A DNA stretch of 64,000 bases, taken from IMG/VR virus record IMGVR_UViG_3300012930_000003, positions 1 to 64,000 of that record, one strand, 5' to 3'. Source of the stretch: a virus. Of this stretch, positions 30,034-37,824 are shown piece after piece. Position numbers and translations under genes: made by a program. Below the pieces are notes generated by a model. It worked only from the letters and a program-made list of their open reading frames with translations, ran no database searches and was not told the DNA's origin. The stretch's first letter is position 1; each line of letters begins with the position of its first letter.

Positions 30034-30753
30034 ATGTCCATTTCGCCAGAAGTCGCTAAAGCAGTTGATGAAATCCGGAAGGACCGGGATTTGATTGCGT
30101 CGATGCGGAAGGCGGACGATCTGCGTGATCAGCAGCTTGCCGACCTCAAGGCGCAGGTAGCCGCGCATCCGACGCTTTCCGACGAGGACAAGAAGGCGCT
30201 GACTGATGCGGTGAGCGACGCGCAGGACCTTAACCATTCGCTGGAAGGGCCGGTGGTCGCCAATACGCAGACCACAGCGCCTATTGCGGCCGCGCCGCCA
30301 GCTGCCCCGAGCGTTCCACTGATGCCGACCTCGGCCTTTGATCCGAATCCGCATTCGACCGATCTTGCGGAGGGTTCGGGCCAGCCTCCGCAGTCCAAGG
30401 CGATCGCGACGGCGGGCGGGTTCGTTGTTTCGGGCGGGGGTACGACGCAGCGCGCGCCGGAGCCTGTTGTGGAACCTGCCGCTGAGGCCGCGCCGGAGGC
30501 TCTGCCGGCGGCCGCCGCCGAACCTGCGGCATCTGAGCCAGCGGTTTCGACTGACGCGCCAGCGGCCATCCCTGAGCCATCGCCGGGGCAGTTGCCGTTC
30601 ACCACGCCAGCCGGTCAGGATGCCGCTGCGGTTCCGACGCCAACCCCCGATGCTGCGCCAGCGCCTATTCCGCCCGCTCCTGACCCGGTATCGGCGCCGA
30701 CGCCCGGACCGGCGACATTCACGCCTCCGCCGCCGAGTAATCCGGCCGTCTGA
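30034..30753 (+). CDS. coiled-coil protein with Pro/Ala-rich tail
   Basis: 239 residues: residues 1-70 helical (RKDRDLIASMRKADDLRDQQ...), then about 165 residues of low-complexity Pro/Ala/Ser. The tail is probably disordered. It ends at an intrinsic terminator. Possibly a packaging or scaffold-like factor; not recognised. Confidence 0.7.
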   Translation: MSISPEVAKAVDEIRKDRDLIASMRKADDLRDQQLADLKAQVAAHPTLSDEDKKALTDAVSDAQDLNHSLEGPVVANTQTTAPIAAAPPAAPSVPLMPTSAFDPNPHSTDLAEGSGQPPQSKAIATAGGFVVSGGGTTQRAPEPVVEPAAEAAPEALPAAAAEPAASEPAVSTDAPAAIPEPSPGQLPFTTPAGQDAAAVPTPTPDAAPAPIPPAPDPVSAPTPGPATFTPPPPSNPAV

Positions 30754-30782
30754 GAAAATAGGACCCGACATGGATATCAAAG

Positions 30783-30806
30783 CCCGGCCCTCATCGGCCG
30801 GGTTTT
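30783..30806 (+). terminator. rho-independent terminator
   Basis: CCCGGCC, loop CTCATC, GGCCGGG, then TTTT and further T-rich sequence. The 7-bp GC stem directly before the T-run is a classical intrinsic terminator. It separates the DNA-processing region from the genes that follow. Confidence 0.8.
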
Positions 30807-30843
30807 CGTTTGCGCAAAACATAAATTGACAATAAGGTATTGG

Positions 30844-31140
30844 ATGACCCTCAGAGACCCGCCCATGTACAGCAAATACTTGAAGTGCGATGAATGCGAA
30901 TGCGTTCTTGATCGCAGGGCCAAGAATGATTTTGGCGGATGTAATAGAAATACGGATGGGCGTGGTACATTTGCCCCGGGCGAATGGCCGGAATTACTTG
31001 CGTACGCGACATTGATGGGGTGGGATATCGGCCACGAACGGCATATATGCCCGAAGCATAGATCGCTGACAAATGCCCAACGTCCTCCGCAAACCTCTCA
31101 GGAAGCCGCCCCAGCTATTAGTCCTACCGGAGCGGGATAA
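30844..31140 (+). CDS. small zinc-binding protein
   Basis: 98 residues from ATG 30844 with AAGG upstream. KYLKCDECECVLDRRAKNDF and HICPKH supply four metal ligands. TTG 30826 and ATG 30865 are alternative starts. The last 23 residues overlap the next gene. Function unknown. Confidence 0.6.
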   Translation: MTLRDPPMYSKYLKCDECECVLDRRAKNDFGGCNRNTDGRGTFAPGEWPELLAYATLMGWDIGHERHICPKHRSLTNAQRPPQTSQEAAPAISPTGAG

Positions 31141-31429
31141 GGTCGAATGCGCGCTCCGGACCGCCTGCTCGGGGCCGCTGGCCGTCGTGGCGCTCGAATT
31201 GGAGCGGAACGAGAGTTTCCACCACGGCGCGGTCCTCGAATTAGTCATTGTGGTTAGGTTTCCGCCGCCGGACGAGGCCAAGCGGCTGACGCTGCGCCAT
31301 GTGATGCCGGGCGGTGAGCCAAACCTGCGGGAGTTGATGTCGGGAGCGGAAGCGGCCGGGCAATCCATCGCCATGCGGTTTCGGCGGTATAGCGGATGGG
31401 CGCGGCCTGTGGTATCGTATGACTTCTGA
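31073..31429 (+). CDS. unknown protein
   Basis: 118 residues. Alternating hydrophobic strands (GPLAVVALELERNESFHHGA, VLELVIVVRFPPP) suggest a beta fold. It overlaps the preceding gene by 68 nt, longer than usual here, so a later start is possible. Function unknown. Confidence 0.6.
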   Translation: MPNVLRKPLRKPPQLLVLPERDKVECALRTACSGPLAVVALELERNESFHHGAVLELVIVVRFPPPDEAKRLTLRHVMPGGEPNLRELMSGAEAAGQSIAMRFRRYSGWARPVVSYDF

Positions 31430-31440
31430 CGGATGGTGCA

Positions 31441-31632
31441 ATGAAAAAGCCCAAATACGCTTTGGCGATTGAGTTACGGCGGCTTAATCCGGAATTAGAT
31501 GTGAAATTCAAGGCTCTACCAGATAAGCTAAAATGGCAGTGGCTGGAATTCGCCACGAACAATCGGGCCGTTGCCAGTCTCCGCGAAGCGTGGCGGCTCG
31601 TCATGCAACATGAGGGGTCGATCAATGGCTAA
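31441..31632 (+). CDS. small unknown protein
   Basis: 63 residues, basic and helical (LAIELRRLNPELDVKFKALP). Overlaps the next gene by 8 nt. Function unknown. Confidence 0.65.
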   Translation: MKKPKYALAIELRRLNPELDVKFKALPDKLKWQWLEFATNNRAVASLREAWRLVMQHEGSING

Positions 31633-31981
31633 TTGTCGAATTTTCGGATATTCGGGCATTGTCCAGCTTGAGCAGCGCTTGCTCAAATTCGCCAGCTCGG
31701 AATCCGTATTTTGCCGGCAGGAACCATATCTTTGGAGCCAAAAGCTCGCTCTCAACGGCGCAACGCCGGTTCCGAGCGCGGTCCAAGCCAACGATACCGC
31801 AACGATGGTCGTAATCGAGGTCGACGACAACGTGGCCATTCGGTACGAAATCAACTTCAACGGCCCGACGGCGACCACCGCGCGGGCGGCCGGAACGCTA
31901 TCCCCGAAACTGCAGGGCGAGAACGTATTCCAGTGGGTCACGGGCGCCACGATATCGGTGGTCGACGCATCGGCGGTCTAA
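31625..31981 (+). CDS. beta-rich virion-type protein
   Basis: 118 residues from ATG 31625. ATMVVIEVDDNVAIRYEINF, then a Thr/Ala-rich end with strands (ENVFQWVTGATISVVDASAV), suggest a beta sandwich as in small decoration or fibre proteins. No family assigned. Confidence 0.65.
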   Translation: MANCRIFGYSGIVQLEQRLLKFASSESVFCRQEPYLWSQKLALNGATPVPSAVQANDTATMVVIEVDDNVAIRYEINFNGPTATTARAAGTLSPKLQGENVFQWVTGATISVVDASAV

Positions 31982-31996
31982 GTAGGGAAGCGATAA

Positions 31997-32281
31997 ATGA
32001 CATTGAAAGAATTGACCGAAATTACAGAGCATGTCCGCTGGCTGGTCCTGATGCGATGGACCGATTCCGATATTCTGGATCATGTCGTCATCAAATTACC
32101 AGCCCCAATATTCGATATTGTGAGCGCTGATCTGAAGGCTGACACGATCAATAAGTTTCGGCCGGATGAACACCACCTTGGCGGAACCGGCAACCACTTT
32201 ATGTTCAACGGCATCAAGTTCGAGAGGGTCGACGGGCATTATTGGTCCGTGAGCGCCTTCGACAAGGTGACTGCGGCTTAA
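31997..32281 (+). CDS. small unknown protein
   Basis: 94 residues; an N-terminal helix (LTEITEHVRWLVLMRWTDSD) followed by strands (FMFNGIKFERVDGHYWSVSA). Directly upstream of the large terminase by 3 nt. Function unknown. Confidence 0.65.
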   Translation: MTLKELTEITEHVRWLVLMRWTDSDILDHVVIKLPAPIFDIVSADLKADTINKFRPDEHHLGGTGNHFMFNGIKFERVDGHYWSVSAFDKVTAA

Positions 32282-32284
32282 CCA

Positions 32285-33847
32285 ATGAGCGACGCATCCG
32301 CTCTTGAGACCATCCGCCAAACGCCGGAATACCAGGCGAGCAAGAAGCAACTCGGAAACCGACATTGGCGCCTTAACAATTTATATTGGATTAAAAATGC
32401 TGACGGCGTGGCCGTGCCGTTTAGGCTCAATTTCGCGCAACAGCATTATTCTGGGCGGGAGTGGTTTCGAGATACTATTCTGAAAAGCCGCAAGCTCGGG
32501 TTTTCTTCGTTTATCGGCATTCGGATGCTGGATACGTGCCTTTTCGCATCCAATAGCACGGGCGGCATCATTGACCAGACTTTGGATGACGCCAAGGCGA
32601 AGCTTGCAATCGCTAAATTCGCCTATGAGCGGATGCCACGATCCCTCCGTGAAGGGATGCCTCTGAACGTCGACAATCAAGAAGAGCTAAAATGGCAGAA
32701 CGGCTCTAAGATTGTCGCCGGCACGTCCTACCGCGGCGATACCCCGCAAATGCTGCACGTGTCGGAGTTCGGTCCGATATCAGCCAAAAGTCCACTTATC
32801 GCGAAGGAAATCAAAACGGGGTCGATGGAATCGGTTCCGATCAACGGCAAGATTTGGGTTGAGAGCACCGCCAAGGGCACATCCGGGGAATTCTATGATC
32901 TCGTGAATGCTGGCCAGCAATTGCAGGCGAGTGGGCAGGCGCTGACGCAGCGTGATTTTCGCCTCCACTTCTACAATTGGACTATGAACCCGGCCAACCG
33001 CCTGCCGATCAACCTTGTGCACATCCCGGCAGACATGCGGGAGTATTTCGAGGAACTGCGGACAAAGCACGGCATCGTAACGGACGGCCAACAGCAGGCT
33101 TGGTACGTCAAGACGCGCGAATTCCTGGGTCCTGACGATATGAAATCAGAGCACCCATCAACGCCGGGGGAATGCTTCTTTGCGTCGCTGGAAGGCGCAT
33201 ACTTCAAGAACGAAATGAACGCCGCAAGGAAGGATAAGCGGATCGGTTTGCCTGTGCCGTACGACAATACGAGGCCGGTTCACACGGGGCTTGATCTCGG
33301 GATGGATGGCGCAATGGCAATCATATTTTTCCAGACCGACGGCGTTCGGCACAGGTTCATAGATTTTGCCAGGGGCGAGAGCGCTGGCCTATCCGACTTC
33401 ATTCGGATCGTGAAAGAAAAGGCAACCACGCGGAATTGGATATACGGTCGCCACTATTCTCCACATGATATCGAGGTCCGAGATTGGAGTAATATGAGCG
33501 GGGTCACAGCCAAAACCCGCAAGGAGGTTGCGGCCGAATACGGAATAGATTTTACGGTTGTCGGTCGCGTGTCCGATAAATCCGATTCCATCGAATCGGC
33601 TCGGCGGCTAATCGCGACAAGCTATTTCTGTTCCGAGTATGCGGAAGGTCTTGTCGAGTCCCTGGATTCGTACAGTCGCATGTGGAACAAAACCACATCA
33701 CAGTGGATGGCAACTCCGGCGAAAAACGGCTATGACCATGCGGCCGATGCGTTCCAGCAAATTTCCATGGGATTGCAGCCCGACCGCGTTCTAAGGCGTG
33801 ATATGATCGACGGCGGAAAGAAAAAGGGGAGCCACTGGAGTGCGTAA
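32285..33847 (+). CDS. terL: terminase large subunit
   Basis: 520 residues. Walker A variant KSRKLGFSS at 67-75, Walker B MLHVSEFG at 156-163 with acidic E161, and a TESTAKG-like coupling segment (VESTAKGTSGEFYDL). The RNase H-like nuclease begins at GLDLGMDGAMAIIFFQ with D337 and ends near YDHAADAFQQ. The ATPase pumps DNA into the prohead through the portal (39661-42045), and the nuclease cuts the concatemer. The length fits the family. It overlaps the next homing-type gene by 8 nt. Confidence 0.95.
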   Translation: MSDASALETIRQTPEYQASKKQLGNRHWRLNNLYWIKNADGVAVPFRLNFAQQHYSGREWFRDTILKSRKLGFSSFIGIRMLDTCLFASNSTGGIIDQTLDDAKAKLAIAKFAYERMPRSLREGMPLNVDNQEELKWQNGSKIVAGTSYRGDTPQMLHVSEFGPISAKSPLIAKEIKTGSMESVPINGKIWVESTAKGTSGEFYDLVNAGQQLQASGQALTQRDFRLHFYNWTMNPANRLPINLVHIPADMREYFEELRTKHGIVTDGQQQAWYVKTREFLGPDDMKSEHPSTPGECFFASLEGAYFKNEMNAARKDKRIGLPVPYDNTRPVHTGLDLGMDGAMAIIFFQTDGVRHRFIDFARGESAGLSDFIRIVKEKATTRNWIYGRHYSPHDIEVRDWSNMSGVTAKTRKEVAAEYGIDFTVVGRVSDKSDSIESARRLIATSYFCSEYAEGLVESLDSYSRMWNKTTSQWMATPAKNGYDHAADAFQQISMGLQPDRVLRRDMIDGGKKKGSHWSA

Positions 33848-34391
33848 GATCGGAACGAGCAACGCGATTGATTTGGCGGGAATGAGGTTCGTGCGCCTTT
33901 CCGTTATTCGACGCGGCCCGAACAACAAACACAGCCAAACCACATGGCTCTGTCGCTGCGACTGCGGCACCGAGAGAGTATTCGCTGGCCGGGATTTGCG
34001 TGATGGCGATACCAAATCTTGCGGCTGTTTAGATGTGGAATTGCGGGCTACCCGCAATGTGACGCACGGCCACGCTCGCGTCGGCAAACTCTCCCCTGAA
34101 TATCGGACATGGCGCAATATCCATGGGCGATGCAACGATCTTTCGGATGGTCGGTATGGTGGCCGTGGAATCGCGGTCTGCGAACGCTGGGGTGTCTTTG
34201 AAAATTTCCTAGCTGACATGGGCGACAAACCATCGCCCCGCCACTCTATCGATCGATATCCAGACAATAACGGCAACTACGCGCCAGATAACTGTCGGTG
34301 GGCGACTGCAAAGCAACAGGCGGCCAATCGACGCCCACGGCGCGATCATGTGGCGTCCCGCAATCCGATCGATGCACATGAACCGCGCTGA
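33840..34391 (+). CDS. homing-type (HNH-like) protein, GGRGI family
   Basis: 183 residues from GTG 33840. Zinc ribbon-like WLCRCDCGTERVFAGRDLRD then TKSCGCLD, followed by GRYGGRGIAVCERWGVFENF, LADMGDKPSPRHSIDR, and NYAPDNCRWATAKQQAANRR. This is the fuller form of the family also seen at 20495-20950 and 63312-63992. The gene sits on the terminase 3' end, a favoured landing site for homing genes. Confidence 0.82.
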   Translation: MRKIGTSNAIDLAGMRFVRLSVIRRGPNNKHSQTTWLCRCDCGTERVFAGRDLRDGDTKSCGCLDVELRATRNVTHGHARVGKLSPEYRTWRNIHGRCNDLSDGRYGGRGIAVCERWGVFENFLADMGDKPSPRHSIDRYPDNNGNYAPDNCRWATAKQQAANRRPRRDHVASRNPIDAHEPR

Positions 34392-34584
34392 CCGCCGCCG
34401 CGCCGCCCGTGAGGCTGGCATCGACTTCGCGGCGCAACAGCGTGCGGAGCGGGATACGGCTAGGCTGGAAGCGGCCTGCCTGAAACTATCGCCGATTACC
34501 GCTCGGAAGATTTTAGCCGAATGGGCGGCCAAGCCGGGCCGGTCTCAGGCCGATGTGGACGCAATGAACGGGGCATCCAAATGA
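34378..34584 (+). CDS. small basic protein
   Basis: 68 residues from ATG 34378 (34372 also possible). MNRADRRRAAREAGIDFAAQ is a common beginning of small phage proteins near terminase and portal genes. Helical throughout. Function unknown. Confidence 0.6.
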   Translation: MNRADRRRAAREAGIDFAAQQRAERDTARLEAACLKLSPITARKILAEWAAKPGRSQADVDAMNGASK

Positions 34585-34811
34585 CCGGATGGAAGCTGGC
34601 TTTGCACCTTTGGATTTATCGACGGTCGGGCTGGTATCGTTGGGGCTGGGGATGGTGGATAACGTTCGGGCTTGCTCGTCTTCAAGGCTACAGCAGATTT
34701 GATGCGATATTGTCGATCGTGGCGCACGAGCGATTGGGGACGAAGATGTATTATTACCCGAAATGGAAACGGGAGCAGATGCCAGTGAATATCCGGAGGA
34801 CTGCGGAATGA
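34581..34811 (+). CDS. Trp-rich membrane protein
   Basis: 76 residues, ATGA overlap. MTGWKLALHLWIYRRSGWYR followed by WGWGWWITFGLARL suggests membrane association. Function unknown. Confidence 0.6.
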   Translation: MTGWKLALHLWIYRRSGWYRWGWGWWITFGLARLQGYSRFDAILSIVAHERLGTKMYYYPKWKREQMPVNIRRTAE

Positions 34812-35056
34812 CGATGGAAGATGCGATGGCGGCCCGAACTAGGGCGCAGATGGAACTGCATTGGCACCTGACGCGCGCTGCGGCCTTCGTGATCGAAGAT
34901 CGAGTTCTCGGCCCTCTTTTTGAACAGGAGATGCTTTTGGCAGAGCGCGCTCGGGCAGATTGGCATGTGGCGCAGGATGAATTCGCTCAAGCATTCAACG
35001 TCTACCACAACGGCATGATTGCGAAGTCTCCGGACGGCGACAAATGGGTAGCGTGA
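34808..35056 (+). CDS. small helical protein
   Basis: 82 residues, ATGA overlap. One helix-rich domain (ARTRAQMELHWHLTRAAAFV, LLAERARADWHVAQDEFAQA). Function unknown. Confidence 0.65.
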   Translation: MTMEDAMAARTRAQMELHWHLTRAAAFVIEDRVLGPLFEQEMLLAERARADWHVAQDEFAQAFNVYHNGMIAKSPDGDKWVA

Positions 35057-35319
35057 ACATCCGCAAAATCTTCAAGGCCAACTGCGGCCCCGGCGCGGTG
35101 TATCTCAGTTCCGAGATGCAACAGCGGGGCGAATACAATACCGTCGCGATCCAATTCGAGATGGTTCCGGAAGGGCGCAAGTTCACCCTCGACGGGGTCA
35201 TCCATGAAGGCGACGCGGATGCTGAGCTTGAGCGGGCGGTGCTGAAAATAGCGGCAATCGCCAAGAATATCCGGGCGCATATTGACCCTGACAGGCCGGT
35301 GGTGATGAATGGAGCTTAG
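35044..35319 (+). CDS. small alpha/beta protein
   Basis: 91 residues from ATG 35044; GTG 35053, giving the common GTGA overlap, is equally likely. FEMVPEGRKFTLDGVIHEGD and a C-terminal helix. Function unknown. Confidence 0.6.
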   Translation: MGSVNIRKIFKANCGPGAVYLSSEMQQRGEYNTVAIQFEMVPEGRKFTLDGVIHEGDADAELERAVLKIAAIAKNIRAHIDPDRPVVMNGA

Positions 35320-35647
35320 TCGACGTAATTTCCTGCGTGGGACAGCGGCGTGCGCGGTCGCTGCTGCGGTGCCGTTACCCGTATTGGCAGAAACCATCCC
35401 GCCGATATTTGATGGATATATCGGAACTTATAACGGCGTCATTATTCGTCAGGTCGAGAACCTTTATTGGGTGGATGTGCCCGGCACAGACATGGCGCTT
35501 CGCGGGTCGATGTCCGCTATTTCGCGGTGGGGTCGAGTTTTTGAGAAGAAAATGGCCGGGGTTTGCATTGACCCCGAGGATCGTCCATTGGACGGGTGGG
35601 AATACATCACGTCGCCAAACTATCGAGGGGAAGATGGGAATACGTGA
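35309..35647 (+). CDS. Tat-exported small protein
   Basis: 112 residues. ELSRRNFLRGTAACAVAAAV is a textbook twin-arginine signal (S-R-R-x-F-L-R), followed by AxA cleavage (PVLAETIP). The mature ~85 residues carry strands and two Trp (YNGVIIRQVENLYWVDVPG). Folded export of a phage protein is uncommon. It overlaps neighbours on both sides. The mature function is unknown; a surface or periplasmic action on the host is inferred. Confidence 0.78.
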   Translation: MELSRRNFLRGTAACAVAAAVPLPVLAETIPPIFDGYIGTYNGVIIRQVENLYWVDVPGTDMALRGSMSAISRWGRVFEKKMAGVCIDPEDRPLDGWEYITSPNYRGEDGNT

Positions 35648-35873
35648 ACTCGCCGCCGCGTTCAACGAGGTTTCCAGCCCCGATGCGACCTGCGTCAAGG
35701 CGCTGCTGGACTATAAGCGCGCCAGCGGAACGGAATGGCAATTGATCGTTTTCTCTGGTAACTACGCTGACGGCTCGCCGTTCGTTATTCAGTCGGAGCC
35801 TCAGCGTCCCGAAAGCAATCTTATTCTTGCATCACGGGAAACCGCTCGTAGTCTTTTGGCTCAAAAAGGATGA
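35634..35873 (+). CDS. small unknown protein
   Basis: 79 residues from ATG 35634. ELAAAFNEVSSPDATCVKAL, then strands (EWQLIVFSGNYADGSPFVIQ). Function unknown. Confidence 0.6.
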   Translation: MGIRELAAAFNEVSSPDATCVKALLDYKRASGTEWQLIVFSGNYADGSPFVIQSEPQRPESNLILASRETARSLLAQKG

Positions 35874-35877
35874 TGCG

Positions 35878-36189
35878 ATGGGCGTGGCACCAGACCAACA
35901 ACAGAATATCCAGACGATTACGCGCAATTTCACTCTTGCGGCTGGGGTCGCGGCCCAGATAGTGCCTGCGAACAACGGTCGAAGATTTCTGCTGATCCAG
36001 AATACCGGGATCAATCCGATGTCGATCAAGGAGGATGCTGCTCCGGTTGCGGCCGGCGGAATGAGTTTTGACCCCGCCTCCTCTGCTGGCGGCCAAGGCG
36101 GGAGCTGGAATCCAACCGAAGTTGTGCCGACTAATGCCTATTGGGCGATATCCACCGTGGGGACGACCGTCATCACGATGGAGGGCTAG
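35878..36189 (+). CDS. small virion beta protein, decoration-like
   Basis: 103 residues from ATG 35878. TRNFTLAAGVAAQIVPANNG, RRFLLIQNTGINPMSIKEDA and a final strand (VGTTVITMEG) follow the pattern 'R..l.iqNtG..p..i' of small phage head or fibre proteins. Similar small beta proteins appear at 37459, 46753 and 50795. Confidence 0.7.
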   Translation: MGVAPDQQQNIQTITRNFTLAAGVAAQIVPANNGRRFLLIQNTGINPMSIKEDAAPVAAGGMSFDPASSAGGQGGSWNPTEVVPTNAYWAISTVGTTVITMEG

Positions 36190-36192
36190 GCC

Positions 36193-37404
36193 GTGGTCAT
36201 CCGTCCGGCCGGGCCGGGACCGATCGGGATATCCTCGGTGCATCGGCCTGGGCCTCGCGGCGTTGCGGATGCATTGCCGAGTGCTCTGCTCTGGGGATTG
36301 GGTCCGCTGATTGGCCTATCGATCTTCAAGGCGGCACTGGCCCGGGTTCGGGCTGGGACTGGGCGCGGAAAAATCGTCGTCATTGGCGATTCGACCAGCA
36401 TGGGTGCTGCGGCCGGAACGAGCGGAACATCCAATCTAAACGGCGCGGCGCAGAAATCGTGGCCGCAGGGATTACACCGCTTCAACAGCGCGCCGAATTA
36501 TCTCTCGTCAAATTCGTGGTGGGGTACGCAGGGGTATGACAGCGCTGCTGGTATCACACTGACCAACTATGACACCCGATTGGCGCAGGGCGCGAATTGG
36601 AATCCGAACCTGACCTCGCTTGGCGGCAAGGTCATCCGCTACGCTTCTGGTGCAGCCAATAATTTCTCGTTCACCCCAACCTTTGCTTTCGATACGTTCA
36701 TCCCGTATTTTCTGAAAAATAACGGCAATGGAACCTGTACGGCGAATGTCGATGGCGGATCGTCGTTGGGGACAATCAACACCAATTCCGGCGGCGCGCT
36801 GGTATGGGCGAACCAGACCTTTACGACCACGAAAGCCATCCACCAAATCAATCTGGTTCCGAACAACGATGCTCAAATGTTTTTCGGTGGCATCCTTTGC
36901 TATGACAGCACGGTTCCTGCGATCGACGTTATCCAAACCGCCGTTTATGGCTCAATCGCATCCACATTCACGCCTGCCGTCAACGTCTACGATGCGATCA
37001 ACACGCTGAAATTCATCGCGCCGGACCTGACCATCATCGATTTGACCATCAATGACAGCAACAACGGGACCGCGTTGGCGACCTATTCCGCCAATCTGCA
37101 AACCATCATCACGGCGGCGAAGGTGAGCGGCGACGTGCTGCTGATGGTTGGTCCTCCGAGCAATACGACGCAGGCCACGGACGGCACGCTGGACACTTAT
37201 ATCGCCGTTCTGAATACGCTCTGCGCGACCAATAAGTGCTCGCTGGTGAATATGAAAGCGCTTTGGGGCAGCTACGCCAATATCCAGCCGACGTTCCCTT
37301 ATCTCGATACGCTGCATCCGCTGGCGGCTGGCCATCAGGGTCCGCCGGCAAACGGATATCCGGACCTCGGGACGGCGGTGGCTAATTTGCTGGCTCGCGC
37401 TTAG
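36193..37404 (+). CDS. SGNH/GDSL hydrolase, likely surface-glycan esterase
   Basis: 403 residues from GTG 36193. Block I is IVVIGDSTSMGAA with Ser67 as nucleophile; block III is TINDSNN; block V is YLDTLHPLAAGHQ with the D-x-x-H dyad. SGNH hydrolases remove acyl groups from carbohydrates or lipids. In phages they are found in tail or spike proteins that deacetylate capsule or O-antigen. There is no signal peptide. It precedes two signal-bearing fibre-like genes, so a receptor-modifying role is likely. Confidence 0.88.
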   Translation: MVIRPAGPGPIGISSVHRPGPRGVADALPSALLWGLGPLIGLSIFKAALARVRAGTGRGKIVVIGDSTSMGAAAGTSGTSNLNGAAQKSWPQGLHRFNSAPNYLSSNSWWGTQGYDSAAGITLTNYDTRLAQGANWNPNLTSLGGKVIRYASGAANNFSFTPTFAFDTFIPYFLKNNGNGTCTANVDGGSSLGTINTNSGGALVWANQTFTTTKAIHQINLVPNNDAQMFFGGILCYDSTVPAIDVIQTAVYGSIASTFTPAVNVYDAINTLKFIAPDLTIIDLTINDSNNGTALATYSANLQTIITAAKVSGDVLLMVGPPSNTTQATDGTLDTYIAVLNTLCATNKCSLVNMKALWGSYANIQPTFPYLDTLHPLAAGHQGPPANGYPDLGTAVANLLARA

Positions 37405-37458
37405 ATTTTGTCAAATCGTGGTATATGCCTTGAAACCGAACGGCTGGAGATGACCAAA

Positions 37459-37824
37459 ATGCGGAAAATTATATCGTGGGTTATTGCCGCGCTCGTTTGG
37501 TGGGGGGCGGCTGGCGCGGCGATGGCGACGGACTGCTCTGGGACAATCACATCGGGCGGGACGGCGCAGGCCATAACCGGCATCAACGGCAACGTTCGCG
37601 GCCTGATGCTTATGAACAACTCCGCAAATCTCATGTGCGTGTCGTTCAATGGATCGGCGGCGACCATTGCGGGCACGAACTGCGGCGCTGGGTCATGGAC
37701 ATTGGGGCCGGGAACAGCAACTGTTGCTGGGCAGTCGTTCTCGACGCCAGTCAATATCACGATCAGCACGGCCTCGATTATCTCGTCGACCACGGGCGAT
37801 CGGTTTTCATGCGAGCGTCAGTGA
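37459..37824 (+). CDS. small beta protein with Sec signal
   Basis: 121 residues from ATG 37459 (GGAGA spacing favours it over ATG 37450). KIISWVIAALVWWGAAGAAM is a Sec signal with cleavage at AMA. The mature part is Gly/Thr/Ser-rich beta (CSGTITSGGTAQAITG, GLMLMNNSANLMCVSFNGSA) with paired cysteines, resembling fibre or decoration proteins. Its stop overlaps the glycine-rich gene (TGATG). Presence of a signal on such a protein is unexpected. Confidence 0.72.
   Translation: MRKIISWVIAALVWWGAAGAAMATDCSGTITSGGTAQAITGINGNVRGLMLMNNSANLMCVSFNGSAATIAGTNCGAGSWTLGPGTATVAGQSFSTPVNITISTASIISSTTGDRFSCERQ

Noticed and set aside
30826-30854. Promoter at TTGACA (30826) after the terminator
   Set aside because: The -35 is perfect but nothing resembling TATAAT lies 16-18 nt downstream.
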